From Lichenostomus cassidix (Eukaryota; Chordata; Aves; Passeriformes; Meliphagidae): a stretch of DNA of 64,000 nt. The first letter of the stretch is position 1; each line of letters opens with the position of its first letter. The translations under genes and the position numbers were made by a program. Below, one piece after another: positions 53,271 to 64,000 of this stretch. The stretch is from NCBI GenBank assembly GCA_008360975.2, contig CM039183.1:36137850-36201849 (forward strand). The letters run 5' to 3'. Under the pieces are notes generated by a model that saw only the letters and a list, made by a program, of their open reading frames with translations, made no database searches and was not told where the DNA came from.

Positions 53271-54661
53271 CAAAAGTTTTCATGAAGCTAGGGTAGACTA
53301 AAACACTGACACTGAGCCAGAATAAAAGTAGTTATGGCTGCACTGCAAACAGACTCTCTGGAGTGTAGAGTGTGGCATCTGTTGAAAACACAGGGCAACA
53401 TGGTCTAATGTGCTCTGTACAGATACTTACACCATGCTCACCACCAGAATGCAGATGCCCTCCAGCAGTGCATTAAGCTACATGATTAACATCTGCTAGT
53501 AGCTGTGCTAATTTCCATCACTCCAAACCAGCGAGAGTTAAGGAAGCTCTTAAAAACAGGCCTTTTCAAGGCAGGAAGGCGCTTAATGGATAGTCAAGTT
53601 AATATACATCCCACTGAGTTCTGTCAAGACTGTAAATCACCATCCCAGGATAGATTTCTATTTACCCAGAGACTACAGTGTTCATTGCAGGTATCATCAT
53701 GACACAGTCCTTGAAAGGCTAAAAGTTACAGGAAATAATTTTCCAAGTAGGCTACCTACAGTTTACAGAAAAATTTTACAATGAACACATTTAAAGCAAG
53801 GGTAACAGTTAAATCCCTGAGGCCTGACTCTTTTTTCATTTTCAAGTTGATCCTTTTGTGATGCCCAGTACTTTCAGTACTTTTCCTTATTTTAACCCTG
53901 CATAAGGAGGAAGAAACAGATTTTCAAAATCATGGCTAACTTTTCCCAAAGTGTTCAAATTCACAAACCAAAGACAGTGATCCATGTGTTTTGAACTACA
54001 TGAAAGAATATTTCCATGAGATCTAGGACCTGAATAATGTCAATTCAGATTTTTCTTATCAATACCATGCAGACTGGACCATTCGAATGTGAAATAGGCC
54101 TATATTGTGGGCTGACCCTAAAAGGAGGCACTATATGAACTGACAACTCTGAATATGACAAGAGGCACAGCAATGTCATAAAGGCTAGACCTGTTTGTTT
54201 CACTACATTTCTCAATGAAATATATCTAGATTACACTCTGATGATATTTCTTTAGAATTGCCACAGAAAGATTTATAAAGGTACATCTGGAGACTGAATG
54301 TCTAACATCCATGATGCATATTACAGGGTTTCAAAAACTGATTATAAATATTACATTGGGTTAGAGACTTATATTCTTCCTAAGTTGTCGTAATTGAAAT
54401 GAAGATATATTATGCTTTGACAAGTTTTATTAATTGCTTAATTAATTGCCATCTAAATAAAAATATTTTCAATATGTAAGTAATTTCTAAATCCTTCCAC
54501 TGTGAGGCTTTACAGATGGAAAGATTCAATTTTACATTCTAGCACTGACTTCTAAGCATTCTGCTATCCTCACTATCTGATCTAACAAACACATGGCTGC
54601 ATTTCTCCTGTTAAAGCACTGGACAACAAGATCTCCCTCTAATATTTAGTTTCAAGTTACC
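53271..54661. other. PRKN: PRKN intron 6 sequence, nothing recognised
   Basis: Ordinary AT-rich intron between the solo LTR and the SINE fossil. No repeats, exons or microsatellites of note. Confidence 0.75.
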
Positions 54662-54725
54662 AAACACAACTCGAACCCTGGATCATTGGATCCCAGACTG
54701 TGATAAGTACGCTACTGCTGGTGTG
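54662..54725 (-). mobile_element. tRNA-derived SINE fossil, MIR-like (amniote type)
   Basis: On the minus strand the stretch contains GTAGCGTACTTATCAC (weak A-box-like), then CTGGGATCCA, GATCCAGGGTTCGAG, and the B-box-like GGTTCGAGT. The order and spacing resemble the tRNA head of MIR-type SINEs shared by amniotes (TGGGATCCA...GGGTTCGA). It is also close to a tRNA-Val body, but too short and unpaired for a working tRNA. The downstream MIR core and tail are not clearly visible. Assignment is by remembered consensus, so it is moderate. Confidence 0.5.
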
Positions 54726-57521
54726 TTTACCCACCATTTAACTTTGCAATATCTTTTTGAATAGCACCTGAATCAACCAGAAATCTGGTGGCTACCAAAT
54801 TAGACATTTTTCTGCTTACCATTTACTCCTAAAGTCATCTGAAATCCCTGTATCATGTCCCAGCTTGCAATCTCTGTATAATCTCCAGCAAGGTAGCACA
54901 GAAAAGGATTAACAGAGTGACCATCTAGTCTGAAAGACAGCTACATCATTTATTCAACAGTTTCTTAATCACAGTGGCCATACACTTTCTGTCTATTAAG
55001 TAATTGTTTAAATATTTGTAAAGAATTGAAAGTAGCCCTGGCAGTTTTCCTACAAGGTGCCTGCCTACAAAATTATTCCTGTCCATCACAATTCAGATGA
55101 TGTTTTTATGATTCAAGGACCTTGACATAAGGCATATTTTGCCTTGGCATATTTTTTCCTGATGAACTGGGTAGCACAAAGTCATACTTCTAAAAGGCTT
55201 CCCTTTACTCCTTTCAAAAGGAGAGAGAACAGCATCATTATTGTCCCCAGGGATCAGTAAAACGTGTGGGTGGCTGCATGGAAACACTATTATACAGTGT
55301 GGGTAATTGCTTAGTCGTGCCTTTCAGTTAACTAAGCTTAGGCTTGTTTTTTTGTCTTGATTAGCCACGCAAGTCAGCTTGAATGTTTCACTTGTGCAAG
55401 AAATTTCCCAAGCACCTCAGCCTTCATTTCATTGTCTGAACAGAAAATTGATATTGATAAAGAACCCTGTTTGACACAACTTCACTACAAAATCTTTTTC
55501 TGATAGTTTTAAATCTCAAAGAGAAAGCAAACTCCATAACATTACTTGTGTGTACACTGGTCTTTATAATAAATTTATTGTTACAAACTAACTGGAAGCA
55601 AAACTCTTCAAGAAAAAAAACCTGATAAAACCTATATACATAAAGAAAAATCAAAAGATTTAGCAGCATTGTCTTCCATGGGATGACTCTAACATTTTTG
55701 GCACAGCATATCCTAATACACTCAGAAAAATGAAAACAATTGGTTTTCCAAAATAAAAGCTGTTTCCAGCATTAAAATCTAGCTCCATTTCCCTCAGCTG
55801 TCACCTGTGATAAGGAAAAGAAAGACTGAAGCTCTTTTTCTTTTCTCCTGACAGCTGCTGTGCCACAACAGGCTAGCTATCCTGCTGTGGGCTGACACCT
55901 CTTTGTCAAGCATGTTGTTTCCTAATGCTGCAAAGACTGAAGGACTAGCTGAAATGGCAACACAGCCATAATGATGACTGAGGACAGGATTTTCAAAAAG
56001 GTTCAAGTCATTTGTGATCACAGATCCCACTGACAGTTAATGAAGTCTGGTATATGCTTTTAAGAACAAATCTACCTTCAAAAATTCATTATCAGATCTC
56101 CTCTAGCCTAGAGTGAATAGAACGTAAGGAAGAACACAGATGATGGGGTAGTGTTTTGTAACGTGAAATGAAACTCCTAGTTTCTATTTCTTGCATCCTT
56201 TTCTTTTGTGAAGTTTTTTTGGCAACTCCTTGTCTCTAAACACTCTTAAAAAAGATATTTCATTCTGTAGAGCTCATATAAAGATTTAGGAAGTATTTAA
56301 AAAATCCTGGAAGTTTGGATTGTGGGTGATGATAGACATCTTTCTTTAGAGCACCTTACATTTGATTTCCAAGCCCAAACCATACCAAGGACAGGAAGTA
56401 AAACTGTGGAAAGGGGACTTGTTTTCCTGGCACGTGGGACGCTTCAATCCTGTTCCTATAGCCATAGATAAAAGAAGCTGTAAGACTTTCAGAGGAATGC
56501 CGAGAAGCCCAAGCATCACAGACAGCTGGGAACTTCTGGACAGTTCAGCACTTCAGATGCATTCTGGCTGTATCTCCTCTGATGGTAGCTTGACCAGGGG
56601 AGGCTAAAAAGAACCATTAGCTATAGGTTGCCCTTATATTAAAGAAAAAACTGAAAAGCTTAGTCAGACTTGGCCAAATATTTAATGCTACTGAGACAAC
56701 AGATGCAAATGGCACAACATAATGTCAACTGGGATTCAGGATAACTTGTACAATTTTCCTTGCAGAAAACCTTGAAAGTGCTTGCTGTGCTGGTTTGTGC
56801 CTTCCTCTGGAATGTCAAATGCACTAGAGAGCACAGAAAAAGGTCAGAAAGAGTTTGGGGCAAAAGTACTGAAGATTTAATCCTGCCCTGCTAAAAGATA
56901 TAGTATGCCCTGTGCAGTTCAACATGCCAGTCTGTATTTCTTGCCCCTGGCTAGCAGGGTGTGCAACTTAACCATATCTCAGTTTATGACTGTGTGATAG
57001 CCAGCTTCAGCTGCCGTCAGTCATGCATCCCCTAAGGAAATTAATCATAATCACAGTTTTGCACTGTGACTCTGCAAAGACTTTGTCATTAAAAAGCTTG
57101 ATTATCCTTGTTAGTAAGGTTTTTAAACTTTTACATACGACAGCTTGTTCTCAAAGGTTGGTATTGGGAAACACTTGTTAAGGATAACTAAGCAACATGC
57201 TAACTCACACTCTTTTTCTTTCCTCTGCTAGAATAGCTTATTTTTTCTAATTAAGTAATGTGAGAAGCTGTTGCAGCTGCCACAAGAATATTATATATTT
57301 TCAAATAAAGGGAAAAGCTCAGAGTCATCTTGACATGAAAAAAAAAAAAGAGTTTCTCTCTTTAGATGTCAGTGCTATGCAACCAGTTTTGAGACCTCCT
57401 TTTTTACTGTTTGGCATTTTGGATGAAGTGATGTGGAAAGGGTAAACCCATTTATACCCTAAGGTGGCATTACTGGTAAATAGCTCAGACCAAGCTACTG
57501 TCAGAAAAGTAAGGTTAGAAG

Positions 57522-57535
57522 AAAAAAAAAAAAAA
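57522..57535. repeat. Poly(A) run, 14 bp
   Basis: Homopolymer with no recognised element attached. A second run of 12 A lies about 170 bases upstream at 57338-57349. Confidence 0.95.
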
Positions 57536-59347
57536 GTCAGAGAGCTGATGCACTAGCTGGACTAGAATGGAAGAGTCAGCTGGACATTTCAGCTCCAGTC
57601 TCAGGCCAAGCAGTGTGAGGATGCTGCAGACCCAGTGTGCAGACAGACCACAGCAAAGCCACACAGGGTGAAGCAGCCTCCAAAATCAGTGGCACAAAAA
57701 TGTCCCTGGGCCCTGCAGCCCACAAGTAAGGTACAAAAGCAATTGTTTGTTATTCCTCATTTCCAACAAGTACAGACCTTATCTTTTCAGGCCTCTGAGT
57801 CGACAAAGAGCAAGTAAAATCAGCCTCAGATTTTTCTGGTGATATAATGCAAGCTGGGCTTGAAGGGCTGGAACACAGATACACTGATAGAAATGAGAAA
57901 GATTGCAAGGCAGTCCAGTCAAGTCCCATGCTGGAGACAAACTAAATTCAAATGGCTTTTCCTTGATGGTGCATGCTTATTGCTATTTCTTAATTTATGG
58001 AGATAGACAGATTCAAAAGAGCCAGAATGATGAAACTGAGGGAGTTGTTTGAAAAATGTGAAGGAAGTATCTGTATGCCTCCTTTAAACATGTGATCTTG
58101 TGCAGAGCCATTTTACACTTAAGTGAAATTGTCCCTGATCAGAATTTCCTGCAATACCTTAGGGGGGTGAAAAATACATGCAAAACCACTTCAACAAATG
58201 TTTCTGAATACAAAGGTCAGAGAAGAACCAAACTTTTTTTCAAGATTACATTATCAGGTGAGATTCCCAGAGTGAGTGAAACATCAATAAAAATAAAAGA
58301 ATCCTGAGAACACAAGCTGAAAATTGTTTGCTTGCAATTATTCCATTTATTTTTGTGATGTATCTTTCTCTCGACACATTTATCCCAAAAGTATACTCAT
58401 ATTTCATGGCAGAAATATCATACAAAGAATATGGAATTCTCTTCTAATAAAAACTACAGAAGCACATGCCAAAAATACCGAAAATAATTTTCTGATGCTC
58501 AAAACTCTTAATCTTTACTTCCCTGGTTATCTCTGCTATTCAATGATTAAACAGCAGGATGACTAAGATACACTATTTTGACTAAATAGTGCAATTAGAA
58601 AGCTAACCAGTGGAAGGGGGGAATCTATTAAGAATTCACTAATGTCCAGCATTTATTATTTCAATAAGAAGGTCTTTTATTTTGCAGTCTGCACAATTCT
58701 TGTCATGAAAAATTCCAAAATATACAAATATATATTCATGCCTTTGTCTTGAAAACATGTTTGTACAAATTTCATATGAACATGGGCAAGCTTTTAGGTT
58801 AATATTCAAATAATGTAGTCCAAATGTGCACTCATTTAGAATGTCTATCCACATATGCAGATCAGGTAACTCTGTGACCTTTTTCCATATTTAATTACCT
58901 CATTTGCTCAACAAAACATGCATTTTTTAATTTCTGGTGAAACAGATCACAGATAATACTTCATAATTTAGCTACTTCAGCCTAAACCTAATAGAGCAAA
59001 CCTGAGCACCCACAAATTATTTCAAGCACAAGAGAAGTGCTTTAAAAAAAAAAAGTTACTGACACTGTGATGCTTTGCCAGGCAAGCTGTGATACCAGGA
59101 AAGTAAAACCTAGAAAGTGTCTTATCTAAAAAGGTGTTGGTCTCAACTTTTCTCTCACAGTCACACCCAGAATTTTAAAGAAATGAACAGCCAAAGATTT
59201 TAATGAATACTGCATATAAAGATGATGATTAATTTATCATGTCTGCAGAATTTTAAACAAAGATAAGACATCACAGAAGACAGAGGCCAGGACTAATAAA
59301 CAATACATTGACTTTTCTTTAATTGTCAACCATGAAAAACCAAATTT

Positions 59348-59362
59348 AAAAAAAAAAAAAAA
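59348..59362. repeat. Poly(A) run, 15 bp
   Basis: Homopolymer of 15 A after CAAATTT. A further run of 11 A lies at 59044-59054. No mobile element was identified at either. Confidence 0.95.
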
Positions 59363-62300
59363 TCAGTTGATGATTATGAATGTACTGGTCTTGGTAGGGC
59401 TCAAATCATTTTTCAAGCATTTTGAGGGCTAAATTCATGGCATTACTTGCACAAAATGAGTTTCTAGTATTTTCTAAGGATGCTCATGTCAGTTCCTTTT
59501 CCAGCCCTACATTTTCAAACATAAACTGCATACAGGGAGCAAATAGGGCTTCTCTGTAAGAGACTCTGATCCTTCTATACTTACTACTGCCAAAGAGAAT
59601 TGTTAGTAGTTTCCAAAATTTTTACATGAAACACTATAAAATGTCTTCTTTTTCCTCACTATTCACAAATATCAATGAATACCTGGATGCCGAAAAACAA
59701 AGTGAGGATGCAAAGCTGTTTGTGCTCTCTGCACACCACTGAAAAGCATCTGCACAGTCCCTTCTTCCATCTAACACAGAAAATGTTGCCAGATATGTTA
59801 CAGAGCATCTGGTCAAGGCTGAAGCATATTGCTGAAGACTAGCTGGTAAAACTAGATCTCAGAGAAATGCATGTGATACCAGCAAAGTGACAGAAGCTGT
59901 AAGAGTTAATGTCAAATTTATACGTGGCCCTTTTTCTGAGATTTTGCCTACTTTTAACTCAAATTTGCAATTTGGGATTACTCTGTCTCTCATTGCTACT
60001 AGAGAATCAAACTGTTAGGGTGTTCCAGCAGGATTTTCATAGCTGCATGATCACCTATTAACCACCTTATTGTTTCCATCCATTTTGCATTGAATTCCCG
60101 TTCCTTTCCAGTGAGGTATCCTAGCCACGAGTTTATATATTCCTTTAGTCATAACACCGTACCTGCCTTAGGTGCCTTTAGGATGCAATATTAGGTAGAT
60201 CCTGAATGATCAATGGCTTCCATTAATGAACACTGGATGGTAATTATGACTTACTATTTGCATTACAGTTGTGCCTAATAATTTACACTAACACCAAGGT
60301 TCAGTTTTTCCAGGTAGGGAAGAAAAACATTATTTTTCCTCCAAAATCTATGTAAATGTAAAAGATGGCTAAAAAAATAAATTAACTTAGGGACATGACA
60401 CTGTTTAAATGATAACATGCAGAAGAAGAATGGCAAGAAACGTTTTGAATCATTCTTGTTCTCTTGTCTTGTAACAAATACTTCATCCAATGGATTAAAT
60501 TGCATTGCTGTGAATGATTCTCCTGATGCAGTTTGCAAGGTATGATTAATTTTGCATAAGCCATTTACAAATACTACCCTAAATCTTATAAAGCAGGGAA
60601 CGCAAGGTAATTAGTGCCATTTGATTCTTTTTGGAAGCATACACATTCTGTATTTAAGAGCAGATCCTGAATTTCATCAATGATTTGTGGAACATAATGA
60701 TCATATCTAAAATTTGAAACCACTTACAGATAGAAAATGAAAGTAGAATATAAATTATCCATCATCAGAGCCGCATTATAGGGACAAAAAATATTTAGAA
60801 AGGAACTGATGATGCATGAGATTTACACCAATTTAGCCTTTAACAGGCTGGCATGTTTTATTTTATGGTGTAATATAATCACAGTGGCACTTTTTTTATT
60901 GTTCAACTCTTTCATATCCTCTAAATGGCATTAGATAAGTCTATAAATAATAATGTGGTAGCTAATTGGGCCACAGCCATTTTTTTTTGCCTCCTTAATG
61001 TGTTGTATGCTATAAAAACAGAGTGGGGCTGGTAACACTAGGAAAAACAAGCACAATTAGCCTTCTGTGTGTGTAATTGCACATTTGCATATCTTGTTAA
61101 ATGGGTGGGTGTTATACTTCAGCGCCACAAGTTCAGGAAAGATAGATAAATTGAATAAATTGAACAGTAGAAAACTCTCCATGTAATACTACATCATTTG
61201 CATTTCATACCTATAAGGAGACTCACAGATGTTTTAGTGGGACAGTTCTCTTTTATCCTTACTGTCCTCTTTTTGGACAAGCAGCTTATGTGCTCAAATT
61301 CATCTACTGGAGAAGGATGAGAAAAATCATATCAAATACAGTTAAGCAAAATTTGCAATATATTTTTAAGTATATTATTACACAAATACTTACAATACTC
61401 TCAGAGTCTTCTAGGACAGAAAGTAAGTGCTGATGACAGACTTTATTAGCAGGCATTCCTCTTTTCTAGTCAAGAAGAAAGGCATCCTTTCAGAAGGCAT
61501 AAGATTAGGTGCTGTGGCAGTAAAATCAAGTGGCATGTCCTATTTTTAAGAAGAATACTACCAGGTTGAACATATATGGACTGCTGCAGTAGTTTGAGAA
61601 GGATTGTCAAACAAATTACACAGCATATTATTTAGCCAAACTTTCCCTCAGGTTCTAGTTATGATTTTCTGAATTAGAAGACAGAAAAATCAACTGATTC
61701 ATAGGTTTATGCAGCCCTATAGGTTTATATGAGCATAGGTGGGGAAACTGTATGGTGACCATGGCATCGCTCTGATGATCCTTAACCTTGCTTCTGGTGG
61801 TTTGCTTAACACCATTCTATTCTAACTTCCATTGTTGGGTAAGTAATCTTTTGGTGGATGTCATTAACAGGCTGTCATTATAAAAAATTCCATGTTTTCT
61901 TTATATATTCTCATATATATTTATTTAGATGATTTTTTTTATTGCTATCAGGCAAAGAAAGGAGCTTAACATCGTCCGTGAGCTTGTCAAGGATATGAAT
62001 CTCCATGGATACACCAGTAAACACAAAATATTAGGACACAGCCAGAACCAGAAGAAGCCAGCAAGCTATTCCAACAACCCAGCAACAGTGTTTCCTTGGT
62101 CTTATTTAGGATGGAATCTCAACATTCATTCTTTCAACTCTTACTCCTGTGGTTTATTTTCATTCCTTGCAAATAAATGGTTGCTTTTCCTGTTTTGTTT
62201 TTCATTTAGCCCTGAAGTCACATGCTGCTTAGCCATGGTACCTGTCTAATATTTCATAGACTTTAAAAATTGACTTCAGTTGTACAAACTTACTGCCAGA

Positions 62301-62839
62301 AAATATTGCCTGTTGGATTCACAATTTAGTCTGGGTACCTTAGAAATTAAGTCTTGATAGTGTCCTCAGCAACAATCTCACAAGTGACATGGGAAAACAC
62401 AGGTCATGCAAAACTTCTATCATGATATGCTCATATCAATTAATACTGTCTCAGAGTAATTATCAGTATCAAGCCTTGAGTCTTTATCCATCAAAAGTTT
62501 ACAACATCCCGTAGGACTGACTGGGGAACATACGTTTCACCTCTACCACTAGTCTTGGAAAGATAACAAAGGATCAGATACGAATAAGATATCCTTAAAA
62601 TGAACCAGACAAGGGAAAAAGAGCAACTTGAGAGAAACAAATGGAGGCTAAAAACACTCAATAAGTTATTAGGCTGCACTAAGGCACAAATAAAAAATTG
62701 AGAACTTCCTTAAATAAATACAAACTAACCATGAATTACACAGAGCAAGAGAGCAAGCTGAGACATACTTCAACACAGCATTTATATGACATAGGTAATA
62801 CACCAAGGGCAGGTTTTGTGCTCTATTCACTGCTGAAGA

Positions 62840-63318
62840 AAACTCTGCCTAGTTTTGAGCACTACAGTTTAAGGAAAATATCACTAAGTTAGCTTTTTCA
62901 AAGGAAAACAACAGAACATTAAGTCTCTTGGTAAACATGAGTTATATAGAGAGACTGAAGGGATTAGCTTTGTTCAAATTATAAAAGAGATAAAGGACAT
63001 ATCATGGAGGGTTTCCAATAGGCAAACAGTCAGAAGAACACAGTGACCATCTGCTCTTAATGACCACAGGAGAAAAAACTTAAAAACATCATCTTGCCTA
63101 CCAGAGCAGAAGACACAGACATCCTTTCTCATAGCAAAAACAGATATACCATGGAGCAGACTGCTTGGAAGAGACAGTATCTCCATCCTCAGAGGTTTTT
63201 AGGAGCAAACTAGACAAATATCAGTCTGGATTAATTTCAGCGTATTTGATCCTGCCATGCATGACAGGTTTGATTAAGTGGCCTCATGAGGTATATCTAC
63301 TTCTATATTTCCATGACA
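62840..63318 (+). mobile_element. Ancient, heavily decayed CR1 LINE (end of ORF2 plus 3' UTR)
   Basis: Landmarks of an old CR1 lineage appear in order on the + strand. They are TGCCTAGTTTTGAGCAC (VQFWAP-type coding), CAAAGGAAAACAACAGAACAT, AGAGACTGAAGG-ATTAGC and GTATCTCCATCCTCAGAGG. After these come GGTTTTTAGGAGCAAACTAGACAAA, read only in part, and GATCCTGCCATG. The copy ends at a TCTATATTTCCATGACAG tail (about 63318). The middle part, about 62980-63160, aligns poorly. Divergence is much higher than in the other CR1 copies here, so this insertion is older. It is antisense to PRKN and has no usable frame. Confidence 0.75.
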
Positions 63319-64000
63319 GTCTTCATTCTGTCTTTTCTTAATCAAATGAAGTCTTAAGCTTTTGAGTTCTTCATCTCCCCTTAGACTCACACAGGTTTTA
63401 CTCTATTTTTCCCTTTCTAACAGTAATGTGCTAAAAGTCTCCTGTGCTTACCACAAGTTAAACAACTTCTTTGGCATTCTCAAGTAATTTGAACATCAAA
63501 CTAGTTCTCTCTAGTCTAGTTGTCCCTGTAATAGTGGAAGTGAATAACCCAGTTGTTGGGAAATATAAAATGAACCAATGCATCTATTATTAGTGACAAA
63601 TAGGTCATTCAGAAAAACGGAAAGATTATAAACAAAACCATAAATTCTACACCACTGGGGGGGAAGTTTTGTATTACATGACCTTGAAATCATGTTCCAG
63701 AAACTTGAAATTTTGGCTCCTGAAAACTGGCCTTTTAAACATAATGACAGAAAATTGTACCAAGCTGCCTATGAAGAAATCCTAATTATAGCTACTTAAA
63801 ATTTTTTAATATTATTTTAATCACTTTATGAAATATGCCTCTTTTTTACATGAATTTGTCAAGCTTATAGCAATGCAATTTGGAGAACTATGTTAACAGA
63901 AATTGAGGTAAATTTTTTTGTAAAATTAAAGATTCTGTTTTATTATCTTTCTCTTGTTCTGTCATCCAGAGGTCTCCTTTAAATGAACAGAATATTTTGT
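63319..64000. other. PRKN: PRKN intron 6 sequence, nothing recognised
   Basis: AT-rich intron to the end of the window. No exon, repeat or RNA gene seen. Confidence 0.75.

Larger units (their letters stand above)
54726..62839. other. PRKN: PRKN intron 6 sequence, no gene recognised
   Basis: Contains A-runs at 57338-57349, 57522-57535, 59044-59054 and 59348-59362. The 60.2-61.2 kb interval has three exact ATTTGCAT octamers and several TAATT motifs. The stretches at 56360-56600 and 57560-57830 are somewhat GC-richer but unassigned. No exon was recognised. Confidence 0.8.
1..64000 (-). other. PRKN: Interior of the PRKN (parkin) gene: intron 6 - exon 7 - intron 7
   Basis: The only recognised coding exon is parkin exon 7 on the minus strand, so transcription runs from high to low coordinates. 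Everything above 25517 belongs to intron 6 and everything below 25381 to intron 7. The visible parts already make intron 6 at least 38.5 kb and intron 7 at least 25.4 kb. PRKN is known as one of the largest vertebrate genes, with introns of tens to hundreds of kb, so a 64 kb window with one small exon is expected. Reading by eye, I did not find exon 6 (start of RING1) or exon 8 (end of RING1). No nested gene was recognised. Confidence 0.93.

Noticed and set aside
54662..54725. Functional tRNA gene on the minus strand
   Set aside because: Acceptor and anticodon stems do not pair and the body is too short. SINE or tRNA relic is the better reading.
58868..58925. MIR-core-like CTGTGACCTT ... CCTCATTTG
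   Set aside because: Only two short matches with poor spacing, and no tRNA head upstream.
25518..64000. Parkin exon 6
   Set aside because: I looked for the complement of the NITCITC and KCGAHPT coding landmarks and found none. Reading by eye is not exhaustive.
1..64000. CRISPR arrays, operons, prophage or other prokaryotic systems
   Set aside because: No regularly spaced repeats, no ribosome-binding/ORF organisation, and the window is clearly vertebrate intron.

Overview
This is vertebrate genomic DNA, most likely from a bird. It is AT-rich, has no operons or long ORFs, and carries several CR1 LINE fragments, the dominant avian retrotransposon, in both orientations. The assignment to birds, perhaps a passerine, is inferred from the repeat content and was not tested by alignment.

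The one protein-coding segment I can support is a single internal exon on the minus strand at 25381-25517. It encodes most of the RING1 domain of parkin (PRKN/PARK2), the RBR-type E3 ubiquitin ligase of mitophagy. It is 137 bp long, has the same reading phase as human PRKN exon 7 as I recall it, and is flanked by consensus splice sites. The window therefore lies inside PRKN: 25518-64000 is the 3' part of intron 6, and 1-25380 is the 5' part of intron 7. No other PRKN exon was recognised, in line with the very large introns of this gene.

Layout. 1-5215: plain intron with two adjacent perfect inverted repeats near 2.9 kb. 5216-6255: minus-strand CR1 copy of about 1 kb (end of the reverse transcriptase plus 3' UTR). 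6256-25380: intron with purine/pyrimidine-skewed tracts, a TA microsatellite and a 71-bp-offset duplication near 14.8 kb. 25381-25517: exon 7. 39775-40621: plus-strand CR1 that has lost most of its reverse transcriptase. 45185-45352: minus-strand CR1 scrap near a 24-T run. 52918-53264: probable solo LTR of an endogenous retrovirus with a 6-bp target duplication. 54662-54725: tRNA/MIR-like SINE fossil on the minus strand. 62840-63318: very old plus-strand CR1.

Nothing here forms a multi-gene system. I found no evidence for a new biological system. The most useful results are the exact exon placement, the solo LTR with its target duplication, the internally deleted CR1 and the SINE fossil. Most other ORFs of 60-130 codons look like chance frames in intron or LINE sequence.
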